Below, in pieces: positions 27,492 through 35,778 of a DNA stretch of 61,175 nucleotides. A program made the translations under genes and the position numbers. The notes beneath the pieces were generated by a model. It was not told where the DNA came from, ran no database searches, and saw nothing but the letters and a program-made list of their open reading frames with translations. The stretch's first letter is position 1, and the number at the start of each line of letters is the position of its first letter. The stretch comes from CAYZZU01 sp964483105 (GTDB taxonomy: Bacteria; CG2-30-53-67): the NCBI GenBank assembly GCA_964483105.1, contig CAYZZU010000015.1, positions 1 through 61,175 on the forward strand, written 5' to 3'.

Positions 27492-27520
27492 TTGACAACC
27501 CGGTTGACTTTTGCTAAACC
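27492..27520 (+). promoter_or_regulatory. Promoter for the Gld-type ABC operon
   Basis: -35 TTGACA (27492-27497), 17-bp spacer, weak -10 TAAACC (27515-27520). It is about 80 bp upstream of the first gene. Confidence 0.45.
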
Positions 27521-27598
27521 GTCTGCCGGTTCTCCCGGAATGATCTTTTCTCAGCCTGTCTGAAGGTTTTTCTCAACCGGACGATTGCGGAGGGATTG

Positions 27599-28546
27599 GT
27601 GCTCAAGGTCATTCATCTCACAAAGCGGTACGACAAGGTCCTGGCGATTCAGGATGTTTCGTTTCATGTGGAAAAGGGGGAGATCCTCGGTTTTCTGGGA
27701 CCGAACGGGGCCGGCAAAACCACCACCATGCGGATCCTGACCGGTTTTCTCCCTGCCACCTCCGGTCGGGCCGAAGTCGCGGGCTTTGACGTCTTCGACT
27801 CTCCAATGGATGTAAAACGCCGGACCGGATACCTACCCGAAAATCCGCCTCTTTATATGGATCAGACGGTTCGTGAATATCTTGCCTTTGTAGCGGGAAT
27901 CAAGGGAGTCCCCAGGCGCCGACGTCCCGCGGCGATCGATACTTCCCTGGAAAAATGCGGCCTCACGGAGGTTCGGGGTCGGCTGATCGGGAATCTTTCC
28001 AAGGGATATCGCCAGCGGGTCGGTCTCGCCCAGGCGTTGGTACACGATCCCGATGTTCTCATTCTGGATGAACCGACGGTGGGACTTGATCCCAAACAGA
28101 TTATTGAAATCCGGACCCTCATCCGGTCTCTGTCCAGGGAACATACCATTGTGCTCTCCAGCCATATCCTTCCGGAGATCACCGCCACCTGCAATCGGGT
28201 GGTGATCATCCATCACGGACGGGTGGTGGCCGTGGATACTCTCGACCAGCTTACGGCCCAGATGCGCCGTTCTGAAAAGATCCGGATCGTTGTCAAAACC
28301 CCTCCGGAGAATATAGAAGAGAAATTTTCCTCGCTGCCCGGGGTTCTTCAGGTGATGAAGGACAATGGGGGGAAAGAGGGTCACGCCTGGATTATTGAGA
28401 GTGAACTGGACCGGGATGTGAGGGAGGCTTCCGCGCGGTTGGTCCTGGATGGAGAATGGGGGCTTCTGGAACTCCGTCCGGTCTCAGTCAGTCTGGAGGA
28501 GGTTTTTCTGCAATTGACGACCGAAGAAAAGGAAGGGAAGGTCTGA
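27599..28546 (+). CDS. ABC transporter ATP-binding protein, GldA-like
   Basis: 315 residues. Walker A is GPNGAGKTT (about 34-42), the signature is LSKGYRQRVGLAQAL, and Walker B is LILDEPTVGLDP. The sequence falls in the CcmA/NatA/GldA group of exporter ATPases. I place the start at GTG 27599, 5 nt after GGAGG; an in-frame TTG at 27596 is too close. Its stop overlaps the permease start (TGATG). It heads a four-gene operon. Confidence 0.85.
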   Translation: MLKVIHLTKRYDKVLAIQDVSFHVEKGEILGFLGPNGAGKTTTMRILTGFLPATSGRAEVAGFDVFDSPMDVKRRTGYLPENPPLYMDQTVREYLAFVAGIKGVPRRRRPAAIDTSLEKCGLTEVRGRLIGNLSKGYRQRVGLAQALVHDPDVLILDEPTVGLDPKQIIEIRTLIRSLSREHTIVLSSHILPEITATCNRVVIIHHGRVVAVDTLDQLTAQMRRSEKIRIVVKTPPENIEEKFSSLPGVLQVMKDNGGKEGHAWIIESELDRDVREASARLVLDGEWGLLELRPVSVSLEEVFLQLTTEEKEGKV

Positions 28547-29310
28547 TGGGTGTTTTGACCATTCTCAAGAAGGAGCTTCGATCCTACTTCGTTTCTCCCA
28601 TCGCCTATGTCATGGCCGGAATCTTTCTGGCCGTTTCCGGATATTTTTTCTTTAACGCTGTGGGATTTTTCACTTTGGCCACCCTGCAGTACTCCCGCTT
28701 TCCCGATGCCCTGGCCCAGCTCCAGGTCGAGAAGCAGGTGTTTCAACCGGTCTTCCAGGACATGGGCGTGGTCCTTCTCCTGATTCTACCGCTCCTGACC
28801 ATGCGGCTCCTCTCCGAGGAGAAAAAGAGTGGCACGGCGGAGCTCCTCATGACCTCGCCCGTTTCTCTCCTCTCCATCATCGTCGGGAAATTTCTGGCAG
28901 CGGCGATCCTATTCGCGCTGATCCTGGGGTTGACCCTCTACATGCCTTTCTTTGTCGCCGTGGTCGGAAGGCTTTCCTGGGGAGGAATCGCGAGCAGTTA
29001 TCTCGGGCTTCTCCTGATGGGGTGGTCCTTTATCGCGGTCGGACTCTTTGCCTCCTCATTGAGCGAAAATCAGGTGATCGCGGCCGTGGTGGCTTTCGGG
29101 ACGCTTTTTTTCTTCTGGGTGATCCAGTGGGGCGCGGAAAGCGCGGGCGCGGGGCTGGGGGAGGTGCTCTCCTATCTTTCCATTACGGAACATTTGAAAA
29201 ACGCCCTGCAGGGGCTGATCGACACCCGGGACGTCCTGTACTATCTCAGCCTGACGTTCCTCGGGATCTTCCTGACCCACAGGGTTCTGGAATCGCAGAG
29301 GTGGCGGTAG
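28546..29310 (+). CDS. ABC-2 type permease, GldF-like
   Basis: 254 residues with about six membrane spans. Landmarks are KKELRSYFVSPIAYVMAG at the N-terminus, LRLLSEEKKSGTAELLMTSP in the first cytoplasmic loop, and SITEHLKNALQGLIDTRDV near the last spans. These match the family that includes GldF. ATG at 28546 overlaps the previous stop by 1 nt. It should form the membrane channel with the upstream ATPase. Confidence 0.85.
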   Translation: MGVLTILKKELRSYFVSPIAYVMAGIFLAVSGYFFFNAVGFFTLATLQYSRFPDALAQLQVEKQVFQPVFQDMGVVLLLILPLLTMRLLSEEKKSGTAELLMTSPVSLLSIIVGKFLAAAILFALILGLTLYMPFFVAVVGRLSWGGIASSYLGLLLMGWSFIAVGLFASSLSENQVIAAVVAFGTLFFFWVIQWGAESAGAGLGEVLSYLSITEHLKNALQGLIDTRDVLYYLSLTFLGIFLTHRVLESQRWR

Positions 29311-29335
29311 AAAACGGAAATGGAGTGATCCACCG

Positions 29336-30901
29336 ATGAAGAGATTGAGTACCGTTATCGGGGCAGCGGGAGGCATTCTGGCCGCGGCCGGTCTTCTGCT
29401 TTATCTGATCCTCCCTCAATACACGATCTACATCACGCTCCTGGAGGGAACGGGGGCGTTTTTCCTGATCGTCTTTTTCATAGTCCACTTTGAAGCGTTC
29501 CGCGCCTTCTCGATCCGGAGGTCCACCCGCTTCGGTGCCAACAGCTTCCTCATGACGGTCCTCTTTCTCGGGATCCTGATCCTCGTGAATTTCATCCTGA
29601 GCCGCCATTATTTCCGGATCGATCTGACCGAGGCGGGAGAATTTACCCTTTCACCGCAGACCGTGAAAGTGCTCCAATCGCTGCCACGGGAGGTTCGGGT
29701 CACCGCTTTCTTCAAGGAAGGGAGTCCCGCGAAAGAGAATTTCAAGAAACTGATCGGGAATTACCGCTATCATACGGACCGGTTGAAGGTCCATTACGTG
29801 GATCCGGACCGCCAACCGGGGATTACCAGGAATTACGGGGTGACCCAGTACGGGACGACCATTCTGGAATCCGGCAAGAAGGAGATCCGGATTACCAAAG
29901 GGACGGAAGAGGACCTGACCAACGCCCTCATTAAAGTCACTCACGACCGGTCCAGGGTCATCTGCTTCCTGGAAGGGCACGGGGAGCACCGGATCGATGA
30001 CCGGGGGCGTGAGGGTTATTCACTGGCCAGGGACGCGTTGGAGAAACAGGGGTTTTCCGTTAAATCCCTGCTGCTGATGCAGAAGGACTCGGTGCCGGAG
30101 GCGTGCGCCGTTCTTGTCCTCGCCGGTCCCAAAAAGATGCTTCTGCCGCAGGAGACAGAGGCGATTTCCGACTACGAAAAAAAGGGGGGACAACTCCTGG
30201 TCCTGGCCGACCCGGGTCAGAAGGCGGGGTTGTCCTCCCTTCTCACTCCCTGGGGAGCGTATCTGGACGACAACCTGATTCTCGATCCCCTGTCGCGCCT
30301 CTTCGGCGGGGACAATGACGTTCCTTTGATCAATGAGTATCCGTCCCATCCCATTACCCGGGGATTTAACCTGGCGACCTTCTTCCCTGATGCCCGCTCC
30401 ATCGGTTTTGATGAGAAACATTCCGATACCGTGGAATTTACACCGCTGGCACGGACGACTCCGCAGAGTTGGGGGGAGACGCACATTGAAAACGGCCGGG
30501 CCCGGTTCGACCCGGGAGCTGATCAGAAAGGGCCTCTGACCGTGGCCGGAATCTACATCCATAAGAAGACCCAGGTCGAGGGCGGAAAGGTGGAAAAACA
30601 GAAAAAGCAAAAGGCCGCCTCTTCTACGGAAAAGAGCCGACTGGTACTGCTGGGAGATTCGGATTTTGCCTCCAACGCCGATTTCAATGTCTCCGGTAAC
30701 GGTGATTTCTTCCAGAATATTCTGAATTACCTCGCCCGGGAAGAGAATCTGATCTCGATTCGTCCGAGAAAGGCCCGTCCCACGCCTCTGCATCTGACCC
30801 CGGCTCAGGGACGGTTCCTTTTCTATGTCCCTGTAATCGTTCTCCCGATGCTGATCCTGGGAGCCGGGATCACGATCTGGAGGAAAAGGAAGCACCTATG
30901 A
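29336..30901 (+). CDS. GldG-like ABC-associated protein
   Basis: 521 residues. Three N-terminal membrane segments lie within about residues 8-95. A large extracytoplasmic domain begins with EFTLSPQTVKVLQSLP, a hallmark of the ABC-type uncharacterised transport family (PF09822), to which GldG belongs. A membrane span closes the C-terminus (FYVPVIVLPMLILGAG). A Lys/Gln-rich stretch near residue 423 interrupts the large domain. It overlaps the DUF4340 gene by 4 bp. The substrate is unknown. Confidence 0.85.
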   Translation: MKRLSTVIGAAGGILAAAGLLLYLILPQYTIYITLLEGTGAFFLIVFFIVHFEAFRAFSIRRSTRFGANSFLMTVLFLGILILVNFILSRHYFRIDLTEAGEFTLSPQTVKVLQSLPREVRVTAFFKEGSPAKENFKKLIGNYRYHTDRLKVHYVDPDRQPGITRNYGVTQYGTTILESGKKEIRITKGTEEDLTNALIKVTHDRSRVICFLEGHGEHRIDDRGREGYSLARDALEKQGFSVKSLLLMQKDSVPEACAVLVLAGPKKMLLPQETEAISDYEKKGGQLLVLADPGQKAGLSSLLTPWGAYLDDNLILDPLSRLFGGDNDVPLINEYPSHPITRGFNLATFFPDARSIGFDEKHSDTVEFTPLARTTPQSWGETHIENGRARFDPGADQKGPLTVAGIYIHKKTQVEGGKVEKQKKQKAASSTEKSRLVLLGDSDFASNADFNVSGNGDFFQNILNYLAREENLISIRPRKARPTPLHLTPAQGRFLFYVPVIVLPMLILGAGITIWRKRKHL

Positions 30902-32244
30902 GGTTCAAGGGCACTCTTTTCCTGGCCCTGGTTTTCGCGGGGCTTGCGGCCTATCTCTATTTTTACGAGTTACCCCACAACCGGAGGGTGGAAGAGACCC
31001 GGGAGAAATCGAAGAAGCTTCTTTCACTTTCGGCCGTTGAAGTGGGGGAGGTCACGCTTACCGGTTCCAAGGGAAGGCTCCAACTCCGGAAAAAGGAGAA
31101 GACCTGGTGGATTGTCAAACCGGTCCTGAGCCGCACACGGGATTATCGGCTGGATTCTCTTCTGTCCAGGCTGGGAAATATCCGGATTCAACGGGTGGTG
31201 ATGGAAACGGCCTCCGACCTGAGACCGTTCGGACTGGATCACCCCGTTTTGACCCTCCGCTTGAAGGGGAAGAAGCGGGACGTTACGCTGAAGCTCGGGA
31301 AGAACTCTCCTGTCGGATCCACCCTGTACGCGCAGAAAGAAGGGGATCCGAGGGTACTGCTGATTCCGGCTTCTCTGCTCTCCGACTGGAACCTGGGGCT
31401 TTCTGATCTCAGGCGGAGGAAAGCCTTCTTTTTCGACCGGTATGCTCTGTCCGGTCTTCACTTGGTCTTGTCGGACCGGGAATTCACTCTCCGTAAAGAG
31501 AAAGAAAAGTGGAGATTGACTCTGCCGATTCAGTGTGACGCGGATCAGGACCGGATCCGCAAAATTCTCTCTTCCCTGGAGTCACTGCAATGCGAAAAGT
31601 TTCTGAAACCCGAAAGTGCCGTCGAGGGAGACGACATCCTGAAGGTGGAATTGGCCGCGGACAAGGAGCTGAAGAACGGTGTGTTGATCCTCCGGAAGGG
31701 GAAGGACGGGACACTGTATACCCTTCAGTCTGGTGAACCTCAGGTCTGCGCTGTTTCTCCGGACAGTCTGGATCCTTTCGAGGTCGATCTCTTCGCCCTG
31801 CGGAACAAGCGGGTACTCCATTTCGACCGGTACAACGTTCACGGGATTGATATTCAGAGGGGTAAGAAAAAGCTCCGTCTGTTTATGAAGGACGGGGTGT
31901 GGACCCTCCCCGACCGAACCGCCCAGGTCGACAGCGGCCGGGTGAATTCTTTTCTGGATTTTCTGCAAGAACTGTCCGCAAAGGCGTTTGTGGAACCTCA
32001 ATCCAGGGATCTTTCCTCCTGTGGCCTTTTATCTCCGGCCCTGAGCGTTTCCCTCCTCTCCAAGGATCGGAAGCAGATGGCAACGCTTGTTGTCGGTGCC
32101 ACAAAGGATGGAAGGACCATAGGTCAGGGAGACAAAGAGGACCCCGTGGTGGTTCTGGATCCATCCGTTTTCGACCGGATCCCCCTTGATCCTGAAGGCT
32201 TTGTCGCCAAGGAGAAAACCAAGATCCCCGCTTCCGGCGGTTAG
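30898..32244 (+). CDS. DUF4340-family membrane-anchored protein
   Basis: 448 residues. One N-terminal anchor (LFLALVFAGLAAYLYFYEL) is followed by two repeated units with the pattern ...KTWWIVKPV...SLLSRLGNIRIQRVV and ...DGVWTLPDR...SFLDFLQELSAKAF. This matches DUF4340, which commonly sits behind GldG-like genes. ATGA overlap with the upstream gene shows coupling. It is presumably a periplasmic-side partner of the exporter; its function is unknown. Confidence 0.8.
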   Translation: MRFKGTLFLALVFAGLAAYLYFYELPHNRRVEETREKSKKLLSLSAVEVGEVTLTGSKGRLQLRKKEKTWWIVKPVLSRTRDYRLDSLLSRLGNIRIQRVVMETASDLRPFGLDHPVLTLRLKGKKRDVTLKLGKNSPVGSTLYAQKEGDPRVLLIPASLLSDWNLGLSDLRRRKAFFFDRYALSGLHLVLSDREFTLRKEKEKWRLTLPIQCDADQDRIRKILSSLESLQCEKFLKPESAVEGDDILKVELAADKELKNGVLILRKGKDGTLYTLQSGEPQVCAVSPDSLDPFEVDLFALRNKRVLHFDRYNVHGIDIQRGKKKLRLFMKDGVWTLPDRTAQVDSGRVNSFLDFLQELSAKAFVEPQSRDLSSCGLLSPALSVSLLSKDRKQMATLVVGATKDGRTIGQGDKEDPVVVLDPSVFDRIPLDPEGFVAKEKTKIPASGG

Positions 32245-32304
32245 GGACCCGTTTCCGTTATTCCGGAGGCGGACCACCTGGGCGGATGAATCCGGCGCTT
32301 TGCT

Positions 32305-33180
32305 CTATTCGATCTGTTGAACAACAATCTTGCCTTTGTTTTCCGCCTCTCCCATGTAGAGAGTCAGGTGAGGAAAGGGAATCTCGATTCCTTCGGCGTC
32401 AAAGGCCTTCTTGACCCTGCGACGGAATTCCCGGGCGACCATCCACTGCTTCATCGGCTTGGTCTTGAACATGACCTTGATTGTGACCTGGGATTCCGCG
32501 AAATCATCGACGCCGAGGATCTCCAGGGGTTCGAGGATGACTTCCCCGTAATCCGGAACTTCAAGAAGTTCCCTGCCGACTTGTTTCAATACCTCGCAGA
32601 CCTGATCCGTGTCCTCCTTGTAGGCTACCCCGATGTCGAGGACACATCGGGACCATTCACGGGTCAGATTGGAGACGATCGAGATCTCACCATTGGGGAT
32701 GGTGTGGACCTTCCCCTCCAGGTCACGAAGGACGGTGATCCTGAGGTTGATCGATTCCACAAGACCCGACACTCCGGCGATCTGGACCACGTCCCCAACA
32801 TTCATCCTGTTGTCCAGAAGAATGAAAAATCCGGTGATGATGTCCTTGACCAGACTCTGGGCTCCGAATCCAACCGCCAGACCCAGAACCCCCGCGCCGG
32901 CGAGGATGGGGCCGACATTGACGCCGATCTGTCCAAGCAGAATCATTCCGGAGAGAATCAGGATCACCAGGGTCAGGGTTTGGTGGACTATGCGCGCCAG
33001 GGTATCGGCCCGTTTTTTCTGCTCGTCGGTGAGTCTTCCCTTCTCGGAGATTTTCGTCAGCATATGCGGGGTTACGCTCCGCACGAAACGGATCAGAAGA
33101 TAGGTCAATGCGATCACGATCAGGATGCGTGCCCCGTTGGCCGGAAACCAGTGGATGAGGCTGCGTAGTGTGTCCGTCAT
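32305..33180 (-). CDS. Small-conductance mechanosensitive channel (MscS family)
   Basis: 291 residues with three N-terminal membrane segments, then the MscS signature GVLGLAVGFGAQSLVKDIITGFFILLDN across the pore helix and start of the beta domain. GDVVQIAGVSGLVESINLRITVLRD follows in the beta domain, and a cytoplasmic alpha/beta domain ends the protein. It should release osmolytes on hypo-osmotic shock. It starts with ATG at 33178-33180. A strong promoter (33244-33271) is just upstream. Confidence 0.93.
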   Translation of the reverse strand: MTDTLRSLIHWFPANGARILIVIALTYLLIRFVRSVTPHMLTKISEKGRLTDEQKKRADTLARIVHQTLTLVILILSGMILLGQIGVNVGPILAGAGVLGLAVGFGAQSLVKDIITGFFILLDNRMNVGDVVQIAGVSGLVESINLRITVLRDLEGKVHTIPNGEISIVSNLTREWSRCVLDIGVAYKEDTDQVCEVLKQVGRELLEVPDYGEVILEPLEILGVDDFAESQVTIKVMFKTKPMKQWMVAREFRRRVKKAFDAEGIEIPFPHLTLYMGEAENKGKIVVQQIE

Positions 33181-33243
33181 GATGTCTCCTTGTTTTCTGG
33201 AAAAGGTGTTGAATCATTTTTCTCCATAAGGGTGGTTCCAGAT

Positions 33244-33271
33244 ATAATATAGAAGAATTCCGTTCTGTCAA
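33244..33271 (-). promoter_or_regulatory. Sigma-70 promoter for the MscS gene
   Basis: On the minus strand: -35 TTGACA (33266-33271), 16-bp spacer, -10 TATTAT (33244-33249), about 57 bp before the expected start at 33180. Confidence 0.7.
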
Positions 33272-33380
33272 ACCGTTCCCGTGGGAAACCGGCTAAGATC
33301 CCGCCCCTGACGGGTCAAGAATGCCCCTGGACTCTTCAACAGAGGATCTCGATCGCTGGATTCGGGAGGTTTGATTCTGC

Positions 33381-33409
33381 TTGAAATCAATTCCCTCAGA
33401 CCGTATGAT
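33381..33409 (+). promoter_or_regulatory. Sigma-70 promoter for the TPR gene
   Basis: -35 TTGAAA (33381-33386), 17-bp spacer, -10 TATGAT (33404-33409), 35 bp before the start at 33445, which has a strong GGGAGG site. Confidence 0.7.
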
Positions 33410-33444
33410 ATGGGAAATTTTTTTTGTAAGGGAGGTAGTATATT

Positions 33445-34134
33445 ATGCAGAATGCATCCGGAAGAGTCGGGGCTGAAGGTGGGGAATCGGTGGAAAATCT
33501 GGAGTTTCGGAGGCTTGTCAATAATTATGAGCAGTATCTGCGGTTCTATCCGAATTCCGCTGAGACGCACTATAATCTCGGCTTGATCTATGCCCGGTAC
33601 GGACATGCGAAGGAGGCGATTGCCTCTTATGAAAGATCGATTGCACTCAAACCGGACCTGGTCCAGGCCTATCTGAACCTGGCCGGGATCCTGCTCGAAC
33701 AGGGGGAAGACGAAAAGGGGATCGACCAGATCCGAAGGGCGATCGAGATCAATCCGAATATTCCCGTGGCCCACAGCAACCTGGGATTTGTCTACATCCG
33801 GCAGGGACGGCTGGAGGAGGCGATCGAGGAGTGTCGCCTGGCGCTGGAGATGGACCCGGATTTCCTGGATGCCTATCTGAAACTTGCGCTGGCATACCTG
33901 AAGAAAAAGGATTTTAATCAGGTGATCGAGGTCTGCAACAAGGCCCTGAAAAAAAATCCGGAGATTCCGTTGGCCGAGAACTATCTGGGAACGGCTTATT
34001 ATTCCAAAAAGGATTACAAGAAGGCCGTGGAACATTGCGGCCGCGCGCTGGCCTTAGGCTTTCAGGTCGACCCCGTGATGCTCAAGGAACTGGAGCCTTA
34101 CGTTCCGAGTGTGAGCGGGAAGGAGGAGGCGTGA
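33445..34134 (+). CDS. TPR-repeat protein
   Basis: 229 residues composed of about five tetratricopeptide repeats (AETHYNLGLIYARYGHAKEA, PVAHSNLGFVYIRQGRLEEA, PLAENYLGTAYYSKKDYKKA). No signal peptide or other domain. It overlaps the next gene by 4 bp (GTGA) and shares its promoter, so the two are probably functional partners. Confidence 0.85.
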   Translation: MQNASGRVGAEGGESVENLEFRRLVNNYEQYLRFYPNSAETHYNLGLIYARYGHAKEAIASYERSIALKPDLVQAYLNLAGILLEQGEDEKGIDQIRRAIEINPNIPVAHSNLGFVYIRQGRLEEAIEECRLALEMDPDFLDAYLKLALAYLKKKDFNQVIEVCNKALKKNPEIPLAENYLGTAYYSKKDYKKAVEHCGRALALGFQVDPVMLKELEPYVPSVSGKEEA

Positions 34135-34517
34135 GAAGATCTCCGGTTTTCGGGAAGAGGGAACCGGCGGGCGACCACTCCGCGGAGCAGCGGAAGCCTT
34201 TCTGTCCCTTCTGCAAAGAAGCGATCAAAAGGCCGGTGAAAAATCCGGTCCATCCCATGAAGCCGTTCCCGGAGGGACGCTGTTCCTGCGGCGCGGTCTA
34301 TATTTCGGATCTGACCGGGAAAAACGGTGGAGAAGCGCTGATTCTGGCCCTGACATCCGCCTGTGGCGGGGACGAGGCCCGGGTCTGGACCCTGGAGGAA
34401 GAACGGGATTATCTTTTCAAGGTGATGAGCTATGATTCCCGTAAACACCTCTTCAATAAAAGAGGCCATTTTAAGGATGGGATGGCAAGGCTCTATTTTG
34501 TGCGTTTGATGGCATAA
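34131..34517 (+). CDS. Conserved zinc-ribbon protein of unknown function, 128 aa
   Basis: It starts at GTG 34131, behind AAGGAGG and overlapping the TPR stop by 4 bp. An N-terminal treble-clef-like pattern, CPFC (C25, C28) and CSCG (C51, C53), precedes GAVYISDLTGKNGGEALILAL and an acidic, aromatic C-terminal domain ending MARLYFVRLMA. I do not recognise a named family, though proteins with this CSCGAVY...TG layout occur in Deltaproteobacteria-like genomes. A bidirectional terminator lies right after the stop. Confidence 0.65.
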   Translation: MRRSPVFGKREPAGDHSAEQRKPFCPFCKEAIKRPVKNPVHPMKPFPEGRCSCGAVYISDLTGKNGGEALILALTSACGGDEARVWTLEEERDYLFKVMSYDSRKHLFNKRGHFKDGMARLYFVRLMA

Positions 34518-34557
34518 AAATCCCCCGCGGGGTCGGGGTGTCTCCCGCGGGGGATTT
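34518..34557. terminator. Bidirectional intrinsic terminator
   Basis: AAATCCCCCGCGGG (34518-34531) pairs perfectly with CCCGCGGGGGATTT (34544-34557) around a 12-nt loop. The stem sits between two convergent genes and has A/T ends on both sides, so it can serve both strands, although the U-tract is short. Confidence 0.8.
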
Positions 34558-34561
34558 CGGC

Positions 34562-34984
34562 TTAGAAATAACGTTTCAGCAGCCCCTCAAGCGCCCGGGC
34601 GTGACGTCCTTCGTCGCGGGAGGACTCGTCGAAAAAATCGTGGGCCGGGTCGAGGTGATGCTCCTTGGCCTGGACCGCCGCTTCCTTCTTCCCCTTGTTG
34701 GCCATCCGCTCCCCGGCGAGCATCCGTTCCAGGTTTTCCCGGGTGGATTCCGAGATCAGCCCGTTCAGTTCGGCGAACTGAGCGGCATGATTTGCCTCAT
34801 CCATGGCAATTTCACGAAGGGAAACCGCTACTTCCGGAAATCCTTCCCGTTGTGCCTGCCTGGCCATGGCCAGATAAAGCCCCACCTCGGAGGTTTCACC
34901 CTTAAAGTTTGCCAGGACCGCATCTTCCACGGCCGTTCCCTTTGCCACTCCGATCATGTTTTCATTCACCAGTTCACTCATCAT
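34562..34984 (-). CDS. Rubrerythrin-like diiron protein without rubredoxin domain
   Basis: A 140-residue ferritin-like four-helix protein. Diiron ligands are visible: E30 (GETSEVGLY), E63 and H66 (DEANHAAQF), E92, and E125/H128 (DEGRHARALEGLLKRYF). The rubredoxin domain of classical rubrerythrin is absent, so an external electron donor is needed. It likely reduces hydrogen peroxide in the cytoplasm of an anaerobe. ATG at 34984 or 34981 follows AAGGAGG. It lies 93 bp downstream of the PerR-like gene on the same strand. Confidence 0.88.
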   Translation of the reverse strand: MMSELVNENMIGVAKGTAVEDAVLANFKGETSEVGLYLAMARQAQREGFPEVAVSLREIAMDEANHAAQFAELNGLISESTRENLERMLAGERMANKGKKEAAVQAKEHHLDPAHDFFDESSRDEGRHARALEGLLKRYF

Positions 34985-35077
34985 TTTCCTCCTTGGTTTG
35001 AAAGTTCACGAGTCAAACAGAGAAGTAAGTTTTTCCGCCGCATCCCTCCTTTCCCGTCGGTGGGTTCGTGCCGAAAC

Positions 35078-35542
35078 CTAATTTTTCAGCAAGATGGTTC
35101 TTGCCTCAGAATCCGCCCGGCATTCTTCGCAGATTCCGTAGAAGGAGATCTGATATTCCGAGAACTCAAAGTTGCTGTTTTGTATTTCGTCCCGGTCCAA
35201 CTCAATCTTCGGATGGACCCCGATATCCCGGACTTTTCTGCAGATACGGCAGATTGCGTGATGATGAGGGGTGGTATCCGGATCGTAATGACGGCTCTTC
35301 TGATCCAGATTCAGCTCCCGGATGATCCCCTCGTTTTTCAGGATTTTCAGGGTCTGGTAAACGGTGGCCCGTGTCAAAGTGGGGGCATCCCGTACCAGGA
35401 TGCGGTAAACCTCTTCCGCTGTGGGATGGGATGTGTTTCCTTCCAGCAGCCCGAGGATCGCGAGACGTTGGGGCGTCACTCTCATCCCCTTTCGTCGTAG
35501 TTTTTCTATTACATCCGGTGAATGAAGCATGTTCAGACTCAT
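35078..35542 (-). CDS. perR: Fur-family peroxide regulator, PerR-like
   Basis: A 154-residue Fur-family repressor. The winged helix has RVTPQRLAILGLLEGNTSHPTAEEVY and TLTRATVYQTLKILKNEG. The regulatory metal site has HYDPDTTPHHHAI; the structural zinc site has CRIC and CEEC. Having Asp (YDPD) in the metal site favours PerR over Fur. It probably represses the downstream rubrerythrin and itself in response to peroxide. The start may be ATG 35542 or 35530; neither has a good ribosome site. Confidence 0.85.
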   Translation of the reverse strand: MSLNMLHSPDVIEKLRRKGMRVTPQRLAILGLLEGNTSHPTAEEVYRILVRDAPTLTRATVYQTLKILKNEGIIRELNLDQKSRHYDPDTTPHHHAICRICRKVRDIGVHPKIELDRDEIQNSNFEFSEYQISFYGICEECRADSEARTILLKN

Positions 35543-35559
35543 TATGAATAAATATTAAT
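35541..35559 (-). promoter_or_regulatory. Possible PerR/Fur operator overlapping the perR start
   Basis: The 19-bp segment ATTATGAATAAATATTAAT is an imperfect A/T palindrome (ATTA...TAAT ends) of Fur/PerR-box type. It lies just downstream of the expected transcription start. Autorepression is an inference. Confidence 0.3.
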
Positions 35560-35573
35560 TCCAGATAAAAGAA

Positions 35574-35602
35574 ATCATATCAGTATTGGTGTGTATTGTC
35601 AA
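35574..35602 (-). promoter_or_regulatory. Strong sigma-70 promoter for perR-rubrerythrin
   Basis: Minus strand: perfect -35 TTGACA (35597-35602), 17-bp spacer, -10 TATGAT (35574-35579). Confidence 0.8.
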
Positions 35603-35778
35603 GAAAAAAGATATTAAAAATTTTATTAGTATGGTTATTCCCAAAAAGGGTCATTTTGGAAACTCCCGCGGGGTTTCCTTTTCGCCTTGATTTGTGGAGG
35701 TACTTTACGATAAAGTCTCCTAATGAATTCAGGTAGCATAATCCGAAACCGTGAAACCTTACGATGAAGGAGGGGGCC

